A stretch of DNA of 64,000 nt. Origin: Embleya sp045207655 (GTDB taxonomy: Bacteria > Actinomycetota > Actinomycetes > Streptomycetales > Streptomycetaceae). The stretch's first letter is position 1; the number at the start of each line of letters is the position of its first letter. The stretch is from contig NZ_CP108787.1 in NCBI RefSeq assembly GCF_045207655.1, positions 1 through 64,000 on the forward strand, given 5' to 3'. The notes under the pieces are model-generated. The model did not search any database. It was not told the origin of the DNA and saw nothing but the letters and a program-made list of their open reading frames with translations. Positions 28,946-37,657 of this stretch are shown here, in pieces. The translations under genes and the position numbers were made by a program.

Positions 28946-29809
28946 TTGGCGGAGAACAGGCCGGAACCGACCGTGGCCAGCGTTCAACTCGGCCGCCGCC
29001 TGCGGAGATACCGCGCCGAGGCGGCGGTCTCCGCGAAGGCGGCGGCCGAGGCGATCGACGGGTCGACACCCAAGATCTCGCGCTACGAGACCGGGCGCCA
29101 GTGGCCGCTCAAGCGGATCGAAATCGCCGAACTCCTGCGTCTGTACGGGCGAACACCCCTGGAGGCCGACGACACGCTCGCGCTCATGGAGAAGGCGAAG
29201 CTGCCGGACTGGTGGCAGGACGAGGCCGGCGTCGTCCCCCGCGGGCTCGGCCAGCTGTTCGCCGTCGAGACCGCAGCGGACGAGCTGAGGACCGTGAGCG
29301 CCGGAATGCTGTTCGGCATGCTCCAGGTCGAGGAGTACGCCCGGGAGATCATCCGCGTGCACACCACGGACCAGTCGCTCGTCGAGGACCGCGTGCGATT
29401 GCGCATGCGACGCCAGGAGTTGCTGCGCCGCGAGAACCCGCCGAGCCTGCTGGCGCTGATCGACGAGGGCGCGCTGCGCCGCGTCATCGGCAGCCGCGCG
29501 ACGATGCGGGCCCAGATCTCCCACCTGATCGATCTCGCCGACAGGCCCAACATCACGATCAGAGTCGTCAGCTTCGAGGCGGGCGCCCACCGAGGATTGA
29601 CCAACGCGTTCCTGTGGCTGAAGTTGCCGCCCGAGACGGAGATGCCCGACGTCGTCTACACCGAGAGCCTCAACGGCAGCGCGTACTTCACCAAGGAGGA
29701 CCAGGTGGCGGACTTCGTCGAGGCGTTCGCCGCCATCGAGGCCGTCTCCCTCGCGCCGGAACGGACCGCGGAATTCCTGCGCGGCCTGCTGGAGTTCCAC
29801 GCGGAATAG
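28946..29809 (+). CDS. XRE-family regulator with DUF5753 domain
   Basis: An XRE-type helix-turn-helix (VQLGRRLRRYRAEA, KAAAEAIDGSTPKISRYETG) is followed by a DUF5753 domain (LPDWWQDEAGVV, FGMLQVEEYAREII, RRQELLRRENPPSLLALIDE, HRGLTNAFLWLKLP), the standard two-part structure of this large streptomycete family. The TTG at 28946 is preferred: AGGAGG lies 4 bp upstream and the usual 'xxxVASVQLG' start follows; ATG 28907 and GTG 28943 are alternatives. Paired with the DUF397 gene 139 bp downstream, the normal partner. Such pairs act in development and antibiotic control and sometimes behave like toxin-antitoxin modules. Confidence 0.92.
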   Translation: MAENRPEPTVASVQLGRRLRRYRAEAAVSAKAAAEAIDGSTPKISRYETGRQWPLKRIEIAELLRLYGRTPLEADDTLALMEKAKLPDWWQDEAGVVPRGLGQLFAVETAADELRTVSAGMLFGMLQVEEYAREIIRVHTTDQSLVEDRVRLRMRRQELLRRENPPSLLALIDEGALRRVIGSRATMRAQISHLIDLADRPNITIRVVSFEAGAHRGLTNAFLWLKLPPETEMPDVVYTESLNGSAYFTKEDQVADFVEAFAAIEAVSLAPERTAEFLRGLLEFHAE

Positions 29810-29947
29810 GTCGACCGACACCACCGCCGTCACCGGCGGCTCCCGGCCCCCCGCGACGACGCCGCGAGGAGGGGCGACCCGCCTGCCCACGCGCGCGCAC
29901 CCGGTCCCATGATGTGAGGGACCGACACCCCAGCAAGGAGACAACAC

Positions 29948-30136
29948 ATGCCGAACTCGAACCACGCGCGGACGTGGAGGACCTCGTCCCACAGTGACGG
30001 CGGTCAGTGCGTCGAGACCGCCCTCGACACACCCGGCGTCCTGGTCAGGGACAGCAAGGTGACCGCGGGCCCGATCCACACCTTCGACCGCACGGCCTGG
30101 GAGGCGTTCACCGGCGCCATCAAGCCCACCCGCTGA
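29948..30136 (+). CDS. DUF397 protein
   Basis: This 62-aa protein has the family signature: TWRTSSHSDGGQCVETA near the start, then VLVRDSKVTAGPIHTFDRTA and WEAFTGAIK. DUF397 genes usually follow an XRE/DUF5753 regulator, as here. ATG 29948 has AAGGAGA at a good distance. A strong hairpin terminator starts 13 bp past the stop. Confidence 0.93.
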   Translation: MPNSNHARTWRTSSHSDGGQCVETALDTPGVLVRDSKVTAGPIHTFDRTAWEAFTGAIKPTR

Positions 30137-30148
30137 CGCAGGTCCCAC

Positions 30149-30185
30149 CGGCGGCTGACCCCAGGGCCATTGGGGTCAGCCGCCG
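30149..30185 (+). terminator. terminator of the XRE-DUF397 pair
   Basis: CGGCGGCTGACCCC (30149-30162) pairs perfectly with GGGGTCAGCCGCCG (30172-30185), a 14-bp stem with a 9-nt loop right after the DUF397 stop. Confidence 0.85.
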
Positions 30186-30516
30186 CTTCGACAGCCTGGC
30201 GTACGCCGGGGACACCCACAGGCGCAGCACCCGCGAATCGGCGCCGGAACGAGCCTCCCGACGACGCCCGTGCCTCGCACGGACACCCATGCGGCCTCCG
30301 GGGGGCTGCGGTCATCGCTCCGATCGGCCCGTTCCGCGACCGGGAACGGCGCTCCCTTCGGCGGCCGCCACCGGCATGGGCCGCGGCGATCACCGCTCCC
30401 GCGACGTCCGGCCATCGAACGGCCCCGCCACCGACTCCACTTCGGCGAGAGCGTCCGCCGGTCGAGGCGACAAAACTTCGCGTGATCATCCCGCGAAACC
30501 TCGTACAGTCGAACGC

Positions 30517-30786
30517 ATGCACGAAGAATTGCCCGAGCGCTTGCGTCACCTGCTCGACCTTCAGGTCGATGTCGAGAGAGCCGACCTGGCCTGTCGGAAA
30601 GCGGCCGGCCGAGACGACACCCGTGCCCTGAACCAGGGTCGGGCCGCGCGCCTGGACGCGATGCGGGCATTGATCACCGCCCGTGCCGCCGCCGGCGCGG
30701 ACAGCGCGCCCGACCGCGATCTCCTCAAGACCGCGGCGCTGGCCGTTCTCGCCGCAGAGCGCGGGAACGCGCACAACCGCGCCTAG
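30517..30786 (+). CDS. small helical hypothetical protein
   Basis: The 89-aa product is highly helical and charged (LPERLRHLLDLQVDVERADL, then LDAMRALITARAAAG) with no recognised motif. ATG 30517 is the first ATG of the well-biased frame; TACAGT lies 7 bp upstream, so the transcript may be nearly leaderless. Alone between the XRE-DUF397 pair and a convergent gene. Confidence 0.55.
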   Translation: MHEELPERLRHLLDLQVDVERADLACRKAAGRDDTRALNQGRAARLDAMRALITARAAAGADSAPDRDLLKTAALAVLAAERGNAHNRA

Positions 30787-31194
30787 CGCAGGCCGTGAGC
30801 ACGGTTCCGCCGACGTTGCGGACCCCGAAGGCCGGCTCGGCCGACCGCGGTTCCTTCCCGATCCGACGCGACCGCAGGTCGTTCGGTGCAGCGGCCGCGG
30901 AGGAGAAGCCCAATCGGGCGGCCTCGATCGTGACGCCGTCGACCGCCGCGGCGCCTTGTCCCGCGCGATGCGCAACCGCCACGGGGCGCACGGGCCGGCG
31001 AGTGGGCCGTCTCTCCAGGAACTCGCCGCGCCGACCGGCACGTCCGCGTCCCACCCGTCCTCGATCGAACCCGGCGTGGAACGTGCCTCGACCCGGCCGA
31101 TCACGCGCTCGGCGTACCGCGGCGCGGCCGACTCGCCGCGCGCCGGACCGGGCCGGGCTGTCGTCCCTGCTCGCCGCCTTCGACGCGCCGGGAT
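30787..31194. other. intergenic between convergent genes
   Basis: About 400 bp with no supported gene or clear terminator. Confidence 0.35.
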
Positions 31195-32295
31195 TCACTC
31201 CGTGTTGGTGGACCATCGCAACGCCGCGCCCAGCTCCTCGAACAGGGTTCGGCTCGCCGCGGGCAGGTGGGCGGGGATGCCGGCTGCGGCGTCGAGAATG
31301 TCGGGGGTGTCCAGGGACTGGCGGAAGACGGCGACTGCGGCGAACGGATAGTCGTGCTCGGCCTCGACCCGCGCGGCCAGGAAGGGCGGCCAGACCCACG
31401 CGGGTCGCATCCACGCGCCGCCGTATCGCGACACGTCCACGGCCAGGAGCACACGGCCGGGCATGGAACGGCCCTGCCTCGCCTTGGCGGGCGCGTGTCC
31501 GGCCTCGACCACCGCGTGCTCGGCGGAGCCCAACGGCGCTGCCAGCGGGCCGGGCGCGACCCGCCAGGTCGCGCCCGATCCCTCGAGCGACAGTTCGACG
31601 CCGAGGGTGACCCGGGAGCCGTTCTTGACGTCGTCGACGACCGACGTCACCAAAGCGGTGTCGAGGTCGCGGGCCCCGGCGGCGCGGACGACGTCCTCGA
31701 TCAGGCCCTGCACGTGCGGTTCCCGGAGTCTGCTGGGGTAGACGTCGGCGGTGACCACGGCCCCCACCGACCTCGGAAGCGAACGCAGTCGGGCGCCGAG
31801 CCTGTCGCACAACTCGTGCAGCCCGCCCGCAGGGGTCCTGGTCGTGACCTCGATACCCAGGGCACGGTCGGGCAGCAGGAAGTCGGGATTGGCGACTCGG
31901 GTGTCACCCGGGTGGTAGGCGATGCCCGCGAGATGCAGCGCGCGGGCGACCACCAGCTCGGCGCGGAAGTCCAGGAGTTGGTCGTGGGTCGTGAGCGCCG
32001 GAAAGTCCTGACCGCGCTTCTTGGCCCATGCCGTCGCGTCGAGAGGACGCAGGAGTTCCTCGAAAGCGTCCAACGCCGCGGTCGCGGGGGCGTCGGGTTC
32101 GTCGACCCACTCCCACAGCGGGTGTTCGGACGGAGCGGTCCGCATCCACCGCTCCAACTCCGGCCACCGTCGGGCGAACACCTCCGCCGTGCGGTCGGAC
32201 GGGGTCCGACACGCCCCGAACGGCCCCTCCGCGTCGCCCCCGGTCGCGCCCACCATGCTCCCGCCGCCCTTTCTCCGGTACTCGTTCGAGAGCAT
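31195..32295 (-). CDS. possible PD-(D/E)XK nuclease-fold protein
   Basis: In this 366-aa protein, FRAELVVARALHLAG (with E113) is followed by ANPDFLLPDRALGIEVTTR: D138, then E149-V-T. The spacing fits a PD-(D/E)XK core (Glu helix, Asp, then ExK), but the usual Lys is Thr, so activity is uncertain. The C-terminal half (RVLLAVDVSRYGGAWMRP and a final FEELGAALRW) is unfamiliar. ATG 32295 has GGGAAGG about 9 bp upstream. It stands alone with no methyltransferase next to it. Restriction-like, repair or mobile-element roles are all open. Confidence 0.6.
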   Translation of the reverse strand: MLSNEYRRKGGGSMVGATGGDAEGPFGACRTPSDRTAEVFARRWPELERWMRTAPSEHPLWEWVDEPDAPATAALDAFEELLRPLDATAWAKKRGQDFPALTTHDQLLDFRAELVVARALHLAGIAYHPGDTRVANPDFLLPDRALGIEVTTRTPAGGLHELCDRLGARLRSLPRSVGAVVTADVYPSRLREPHVQGLIEDVVRAAGARDLDTALVTSVVDDVKNGSRVTLGVELSLEGSGATWRVAPGPLAAPLGSAEHAVVEAGHAPAKARQGRSMPGRVLLAVDVSRYGGAWMRPAWVWPPFLAARVEAEHDYPFAAVAVFRQSLDTPDILDAAAGIPAHLPAASRTLFEELGAALRWSTNTE

Positions 32296-32715
32296 CGTCG
32301 TCGCCTTCCCGTCGGTCGCCCGTGACGATAGTGGACCGAACGGGCTGCTCGTATCGCCGCCTGCGGAAGGCCGTCGGCTCGCCGCCGGCCGGGACTTGGG
32401 CCTCCCCGGCTGTGCAACCCGGTGCAAGGGGCCGGGATGTCGGCACCGGCGACGGGCACCGCGCGTTCGCCGAGCGGGCCGGGGGCGGTTGCGCCGTCCA
32501 CTCGCGGCACCGTGACGCGGCGGCATGGTTCCGGTCACACTCGCGCAGGTCGACCGAGACGGTGGCCCGTGTCCTTGCCCTGTGCGGTCCGCCGCGGTCG
32601 CTCTCACCGTTGCGCGCGTGTTCGCGCACCGGGACCGTCAAGGGATCCCGCGGATCGTCCCGCCACCGGTGAGGAAGGCCCTCGCGTGCCGTCCCGCGGC
32701 GCCGGCCGAGCGCGG
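32296..32715. other. intergenic, nothing recognised
   Basis: No gene supported. A -10-like CTATCGT just upstream of 32295 on the minus strand may belong to the nuclease-like gene. Confidence 0.35.
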
Positions 32716-32826
32716 GTGTAGGTCTGCCTGTAGGTCTCCCCCGGCTGCGCAACCCACAGGTTCTGTACGCCCGTACGCAGGTCGCAGTGGGTATCGGCGC
32801 CTTTTGCCCGGTCCGATTAAGGGGGG
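32716..32826. repeat. 112-bp dispersed element, copy 2
   Basis: Starts GTGTAGGTCTGCCTGT, immediately repeated in part (TGTAGGTCTCCCC), and ends CCCGGTCCGATTAAGGGGGG, as at 9749-9860. The minus strand between it and the GNAT gene end is C-rich. Confidence 0.6.
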
Positions 32827-33145
32827 ACGAGTGGGGGCCGGGGGGCGAGGTGTGCGAGGAGTCGGCGTGAGGATGCGAGAGCGGCGGCGAATTCAAGGAG
32901 TCCGGGGAGAATCGGAAGGCGGTGTGGAGAGGGGTGGGGTCAGCGGAAACGACGGGCGGTCGGGCGGGACGCGGGGGCGGTTCGGCGAAGTTGCGGGCGC
33001 TGTCGGGGTATCCGGTGCTGGTCTTGTGGGGAGGGCCGGGTCGGCGCGGGGGGTTCCCTCCCCCGGGCCGGCGCGGGACGGTGCTCGTCCCCTCGGGGGG
33101 ATCGTCCACCGTGTGAGAGCGGCCCGCACCGCATCCCGCCCCGGC

Positions 33146-33177
33146 GGCGGCCCGTTCCGCATCCGGGACGGGCCGCC
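33146..33177 (-). terminator. terminator of the GNAT gene
   Basis: GGCGGCCCGTTCC (33146-33158) pairs with GGGACGGGCCGCC (33165-33177) with one G-T pair; it lies 10 bp past the minus-strand stop at 33187. Confidence 0.75.
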
Positions 33178-33186
33178 ACCGGACGA

Positions 33187-34065
33187 TCATCGCGCCATGA
33201 TCCTGCCGCTCCGGTGGCCGAACCACGCGTGAGCGGGGAGCGAGGTGCCGGGCAGGAGGCCGGTGATCACCGGAGAGGAAAGGCCGACAACGGGCACCGG
33301 TTCCACGCTGCGGTCAAGGGGTTTGACGGCCACACGGCCCTCGCTGGGGCTCAGGCGGACCACGCGGCCGTTCGGGAGGCCGACGACCAAGGAGCCGTAA
33401 TTCGCGTACCCCAGCCCGCCATAGAAGGCGTCGAGGTCGGGCCGGTGGTTGATGGTCACCGCTCCCCAACCGTCGGCGCGAAACGCGTTCTCCGCCTGCC
33501 GAACGAGGGCGCGTCCCACGCCCGTACGGCGGTATTCCGGACGCACGGCCAAACCGTCGATGCTGACGACCCGTCGAGTCAGTGCCGGCCTCAACCCCGA
33601 AGCGATCTCGGGGTCTGTGAGCACCCATGACGATGTGCCGGCGATCAGGGCACCGACGGTCCTTCCGGTGTCGTCGAGAGCGACGAGGGCGATGAGGGCG
33701 ACCGCGCCGGATTCCGACAGTGGGGGCAGACCGCTCTCGATTGCCTTGCGCAGAGCCAAAAGGTCGTCGGGGTCGGCGTCGGGCAGCGCGAGCGTCATCA
33801 GAGCGACGAACGCGGGGGCGTGTACCGGGCGCGCCGGGTGAATGGTGAGGTTCCCGCGTGCCGGCACCGTGGCGACGGGGCGGGTGTCGAGGGTTTCGAG
33901 AACCCGGGCAAGGGCCTCCTGAGGGTTCCACAGGCCGGCGGCGGACTGCCGGGCGATGGCGTGCACCCGCGCCAACGTGGCGCGTGCGGCGGCGAGTTCG
34001 TTCCAACGGCCTTCCGCCTCGCGATTGTGGGCGTCGAACGGATCGTAGTAGGGCTCTTCGGGCAC
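33187..34065 (-). CDS. GNAT-family N-acetyltransferase
   Basis: The 292-aa protein has an N-terminal helical extension and a GNAT domain from about residue 71. The acetyl-CoA site is VRPEYRRTGVGRALV (174-188) after SIDGLAV, followed by GAVTINHRPDLDAFYGGLGY. GNAT enzymes acetylate amines from small molecules, proteins or tRNA; the substrate here cannot be read from sequence. GTG 34065 has GGGGAG 7 bp upstream. It diverges from the gene at 34318 and shares one G-box site with it (34193-34224). Confidence 0.87.
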   Translation of the reverse strand: MPEEPYYDPFDAHNREAEGRWNELAAARATLARVHAIARQSAAGLWNPQEALARVLETLDTRPVATVPARGNLTIHPARPVHAPAFVALMTLALPDADPDDLLALRKAIESGLPPLSESGAVALIALVALDDTGRTVGALIAGTSSWVLTDPEIASGLRPALTRRVVSIDGLAVRPEYRRTGVGRALVRQAENAFRADGWGAVTINHRPDLDAFYGGLGYANYGSLVVGLPNGRVVRLSPSEGRVAVKPLDRSVEPVPVVGLSSPVITGLLPGTSLPAHAWFGHRSGRIMAR

Positions 34066-34153
34066 GCGTGGACTCCCCGGAATTCGTGGCTGCGGACGAT
34101 CGAATATCGGATTGCGGAATTCGGTCGAGGCTTTGAAGCCGTCGACCGATTTC

Positions 34154-34263
34154 ACCCTACGGTCGAATTCCCTTGCCCGAAACACAAAGGAACCCCTCCC
34201 GGGCCGGTCCGATTCCGGGAAGGGAATCCCCGGGGAACGAGAGCGATGATTCGGCTCTAGATT
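34154..34263. promoter_or_regulatory. G-box promoter 4, divergent pair
   Basis: One site, boxes CCCCTCCCGGG (34193-34203) and GGGAAGGG (34217-34224), has a -10-like hexamer exactly 33 bp away on both sides: TAGGGT on the minus strand (34154-34159) for GNAT and TAGATT on the plus strand (34258-34263) for the gene at 34318. This symmetry argues that the site, not a single promoter, is the conserved unit. Confidence 0.7.
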
Positions 34264-34317
34264 GAATTCGAGCGACCCGACGGTCGGGAACTCATTGCGA
34301 CGCAGGGAGATCACCAC

Positions 34318-34821
34318 GTGGACCGGACTCGTACCTTCTGGAGCACCGCCGCCGATCGCGCACGTCGTCTGACCGCGTGCGGGGACACGCCGGAACGGCT
34401 GAAGATCCTCGGCGAGATCGATTGCAACACCTGTCTGTGCAAGGTGGCACTGCTGTTGTCCGTGGACGTCGCCGACGCCTGCCGAGACGAAGAGGGACGT
34501 GTTTCACTGGCGCCGTTGGCCCCGCCGACATGTCCTGCGGGACCGTCCGGGGCGCCCACTGCGGACGAGGTCCTACGCGCGCTGTCCTTCCCCACGAAGG
34601 CACCGGGCACGGTCGCCGGGCCCATCCGCCACGACGAACGGGCACGGCTTCTCCTGGCGAACGCGTTCGACGTCCCGGCCAACGCCCATGCGGAGTGCCG
34701 TGAGGTCGCACTGATGGAACTGTTCATCCCCGTTCGCGAGGACTCGATGCTCATCGCCTCGGCCGTCTCGCTCTGCCTGGAAGCCTTGGATTCCATCGGG
34801 AAATGCCAGGACGCCGGATAG
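34318..34821 (+). CDS. orphan protein, paralog of the genes at 34999 and 57372
   Basis: The 167-aa product has TPERLKILGEIDCNTCLCKV and ALLLSVDVADAC in the first third and ALMELFIPVREDSMLIASAV plus SLCLEALDSIGKC at the end. The same pattern (acidic/Trp head, helix ending in C, then 'MELxxxx...LxxAxxLCxxALDxI') is shared with 34999-36078 and 57372-57900. The CNTCLC cluster could bind metal. GTG 34318 has GGGAG 8 bp upstream and G-box promoter 4. No function known. A 17-bp stem terminator follows. Confidence 0.72.
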   Translation: MDRTRTFWSTAADRARRLTACGDTPERLKILGEIDCNTCLCKVALLLSVDVADACRDEEGRVSLAPLAPPTCPAGPSGAPTADEVLRALSFPTKAPGTVAGPIRHDERARLLLANAFDVPANAHAECREVALMELFIPVREDSMLIASAVSLCLEALDSIGKCQDAG

Positions 34822-34830
34822 GCGAAACTC

Positions 34831-34870
34831 CGTTTCCGTGCGGACCGGCAAGTCGGTCCGCACGGAAACG
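34831..34870 (+). terminator. strong terminator
   Basis: A 17-bp perfect stem (34831-34847 with 34854-34870) and 6-nt loop follow the stop of the 167-aa gene and separate it from the next G-box promoter. Confidence 0.85.
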
Positions 34871-34875
34871 TGTCA

Positions 34876-34945
34876 CCTTTCCCCGCACCACCCGCACCGG
34901 GAAGGGAACCGGCCGTGAATCGGCCGTCCTCGACTTCCCTATCGT
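34876..34945 (+). promoter_or_regulatory. G-box promoter 5
   Basis: Boxes CCTTTCCCC (34876-34884) and GGGAAGGG (34899-34906); -10-like TATCGT at 34940-34945, 33 bp away. Drives the gene at 34999 and probably the genes after it. Confidence 0.7.
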
Positions 34946-34998
34946 TGAATTCGACGGACCGGGAATCGGCCGCGTGTTCTCAATCGGAGGCGATGGGT

Positions 34999-36078
34999 AT
35001 GGACCAGTCGGACCCGGAATGGGCGGACGCCCTCGAATGGGCGGAACGGATCGCGGCGGGCGGGAGCCCCAGGGAACGCTCGACCCTCACCACCGGGGCA
35101 TTCAACACCCTGGGCGTGAATGGACAATGGCGGTTGGCGTTCCTGCTGCTCGTGAGGGTCGCGCGCGCCTGCCCCCCGGCCCTGTTCGACGTGCGGGGCG
35201 GCCCGTCGCTGCGCCTGCTGGTTCCGGCGAGCGAGCGGCTGACGACGCTCGACAACGTGTGCCTCGGCGTAGCCGCGCCCGCGCATCCCGCCGGTGTCCC
35301 CGACGGGCCCCGGCCGCTCCGTCCCCATGGACTCGTTCGCCTCCTGCGGGCGCTCGGACGCCGATCGGTTGCAGCCCGGCTCCCACACGCGGCCGTCGCA
35401 AGGGACCAGGCGGGGCTCGGGTCGCGCGGGCCCGAGAGTGGGGCCGAGCGGGCCGCTGGCCGACACGGCGGCGCACTGCGCGCGGACGTTGCGCGTCTGC
35501 TCGGGGCCGGACACCGGGAGGACGGGGCGCGGATCCTGACACAGGTCGTGTGGGACCGCTTGACGGACGGGCGGCGCGACCCGGAGGCGGCCGAGCGGCA
35601 AGTGGCGTCCGTGATGGGCCTGTTCGACGACGATCACGCCCTGGTGGGCGCGATCAGGGACCTGTGCGTGAGCGCGCTGGACACGATCGACCGCGTGCGG
35701 GCCGACCGCGACGCGAACGCCGTGCCCGCAGGCGAACCGGCCGACGCGATCACCGCGCGCATCGCCGGCGAGTTCCACGCGACGCACCTGACGGTGTCGG
35801 GAGTGTGGGTCGAGGATGTCCGCAGCCGACGCCTGGCGGTCACCCGGCTGACCCTGATCTTCCGCGACGGGCTGCTCGACAGGATCGAGACTGCGAACGA
35901 GGACGGCGCGGTCCACCTCAAGGACCTCCTCCTCGTGGACAGCCCCACCGCATGGCCCGAGTGGCTGCGCGTTGTGGTCGGGCGGTTCCTGCGGAACGAC
36001 ACGTGCCCGGACTGCGAACACCTCGCGACGGTGGGGATCGCCTCCGCGCACCACCACGAGTGTCCGACCCGAAGCTGA
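34999..36078 (+). CDS. orphan protein, larger paralog of 34318 and 57372
   Basis: The 359-aa protein shares the family head (DPEWADALEWAERIA, NGQWRLAFLLLVRVARAC) and middle (VMGLFDDDHALVGAIRDLCV then SALDTIDRV) with its two paralogs. It adds a C-terminal domain rich in strands that ends CPDCEHLATVGIASAHHHEC, a possible metal site. Residues about 95-195 (RPHGLVRLLRALGRRSVAAR and on) have odd codon use and may hide compensating frameshifts. ATG 34999 has GGAGG 8 bp upstream; ATG 34993 is too close to it. Promoter 5 precedes it. Confidence 0.65.
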   Translation: MDQSDPEWADALEWAERIAAGGSPRERSTLTTGAFNTLGVNGQWRLAFLLLVRVARACPPALFDVRGGPSLRLLVPASERLTTLDNVCLGVAAPAHPAGVPDGPRPLRPHGLVRLLRALGRRSVAARLPHAAVARDQAGLGSRGPESGAERAAGRHGGALRADVARLLGAGHREDGARILTQVVWDRLTDGRRDPEAAERQVASVMGLFDDDHALVGAIRDLCVSALDTIDRVRADRDANAVPAGEPADAITARIAGEFHATHLTVSGVWVEDVRSRRLAVTRLTLIFRDGLLDRIETANEDGAVHLKDLLLVDSPTAWPEWLRVVVGRFLRNDTCPDCEHLATVGIASAHHHECPTRS

Positions 36079-36196
36079 CAACACCACCCACGGACGCGGA
36101 GCACGCGACAGCCGGCGCCGTGCGGTGCCGCGAACCCCGTTGTCCACCCGGACCCATACGACCCACCACACGACATCGACGACTTCGGAGACAGCC

Positions 36197-36535
36197 GTGA
36201 CCCATCGCCTCGCCCTTCCGATCGACCTGTCCAAGACCATGGGGGTGTGGACGGCTTCCCTGGGAGTCCTTCGGGGTGTCGGTTCCACCCAGCCGGAAGC
36301 GCTCGCCGATCTCGGCCGGCTCCTGACGAGGGTTGCCGAACGCAACGACGACGAAGCCGCCTTCGCCATCGACGACGACACCGGGTGTTGGATCGCGGCG
36401 GTGCCCGACGGCACGGGCGGCAGCACGGAGTACCGCCTCCACCCGGACCACGCGGGAATCACCGGCGCGAGCAACGAGCCGCCCGCCGAGTACCTGCGCC
36501 GGGTGCGCCACTACAGCGTGATCCCGACCCACTGA
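36197..36535 (+). CDS. small hypothetical protein
   Basis: The 112-aa product has GVWTASLGVLRGVGSTQPEA, LADLGRLLTRVAERND and CWIAAVPDGTGGSTEYRL, with no known motif. GTG 36197 has GGAG at normal distance. It lies 118 bp after the previous gene and is followed by a hairpin terminator at 36562. Confidence 0.68.
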   Translation: MTHRLALPIDLSKTMGVWTASLGVLRGVGSTQPEALADLGRLLTRVAERNDDEAAFAIDDDTGCWIAAVPDGTGGSTEYRLHPDHAGITGASNEPPAEYLRRVRHYSVIPTH

Positions 36536-36561
36536 GACACCTCACCCACCGCCCTTGCCGG

Positions 36562-36589
36562 GCCGGAGGGAGCGGTTGCTCCCTCCGGC
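36562..36589 (+). terminator. terminator between orphan genes
   Basis: GCCGGAGGGAGC (36562-36573) pairs perfectly with GCTCCCTCCGGC (36578-36589), 4-nt loop. Confidence 0.8.
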
Positions 36590-36639
36590 GCCGACCCACC
36601 CATCCCGGCCCCCGCCGGTCGATCCCCCGGGAGACTCTC

Positions 36640-37278
36640 GTGCGCACCGCCCGCTCCGGCCCCGACTTCTCACGCCGACTCGCCGCCCACCTGGGTGACG
36701 AATGGCAGACCCACCTGGTGGGCTGTGCCGACCGCGCGATTCTCCAGGGCCCGGGTGATCTCGAACTGGACGTGTGGATCTCCCGGACGGACAAACGCGC
36801 GGTCGTCGAGACTCGCTCGAACGCCTCGCTGGTGTGGGCGGACCGCACGGACTACTGGGGGCGGCTGGAGGGCTCGCTGACGGATCCCGCGGCGATGGCC
36901 GCGCGCATCCGCACGGAGGTGGTCCCGGCCCGGCAGGAGTTGAACGAGGTCCTGACCGGGCGCACCGAGGTGGCCCGCGCCGCTCTCGACGACTTCCTCG
37001 CCGAGGCGGTCCAGACCGTGGGGCCGGACGCCAGGATCGAATACGGCAGTCGACCGGCGGTGGCGTCACTGCGCTGGGACGGCGGAGCGGCGCACCTGCA
37101 CGCCGACGGCCACGGCCGGATCCGCGCCGCCGCACTCACGCTGAAGGAACTCGACGGCACCGCGACCCTGCGCGTGCTGGCGGCCGGGCCCGGGGCGACC
37201 GCGCGCCCCGAAACGCCGCACGCCACCGGGCACGAAACCGCTTCTCCCCCTGCCCCGACCCTGGACACGACCCCATGA
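36640..37278 (+). CDS. hypothetical protein
   Basis: The 212-aa product is helical with SGPDFSRRLAAHLGDEWQTH, LDVWISRTDKRAVVETRSNA, LNEVLTGRTEVARAALDDFL and a C-terminal strand segment (LRWDGGAAHLHADGHGRI). GTG 36640 has CGGGAGA upstream. I see no known family. The last 25 residues are Pro/Ala-rich. A frame at 37298-37441 (TTG start, REAQRRARTLDATELPGPER) just after it looks coding for about 45 codons and then breaks down; it may be a gene remnant. Confidence 0.65.
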   Translation: MRTARSGPDFSRRLAAHLGDEWQTHLVGCADRAILQGPGDLELDVWISRTDKRAVVETRSNASLVWADRTDYWGRLEGSLTDPAAMAARIRTEVVPARQELNEVLTGRTEVARAALDDFLAEAVQTVGPDARIEYGSRPAVASLRWDGGAAHLHADGHGRIRAAALTLKELDGTATLRVLAAGPGATARPETPHATGHETASPPAPTLDTTP

Positions 37279-37657
37279 AGGCGCCGACCTCGCCTTCTTG
37301 CGCGAGGCGCAGCGCCGGGCGCGCACTCTGGACGCGACGGAGCTGCCCGGTCCGGAGCGGGCCCTCGTGCACGGCCTCTACCGGGAGTTCGACGCCCGAC
37401 GGCACGAAGCGCTGTCGGGCGCGGCGTTCCGCGGCACGAGCGTGACCACGGCATGCGTGCCCGCGTCTGCCGAAGGGGCCGCACGCGACCGATCCCGTTC
37501 GACGGCGAGTCGGGCGCCGATCACCCGATGCCCGTGGCCTCTCCCCCATGCCCGGCCCGCCCGAGAACCCTGCGGAGCACGCCGCCCTCGTCGTGACGAG
37601 CAAGGGGCGATCGTCGGCGCCGGACCCCAGCCGCACCCCCTTTTCGAGGAGACCCTC

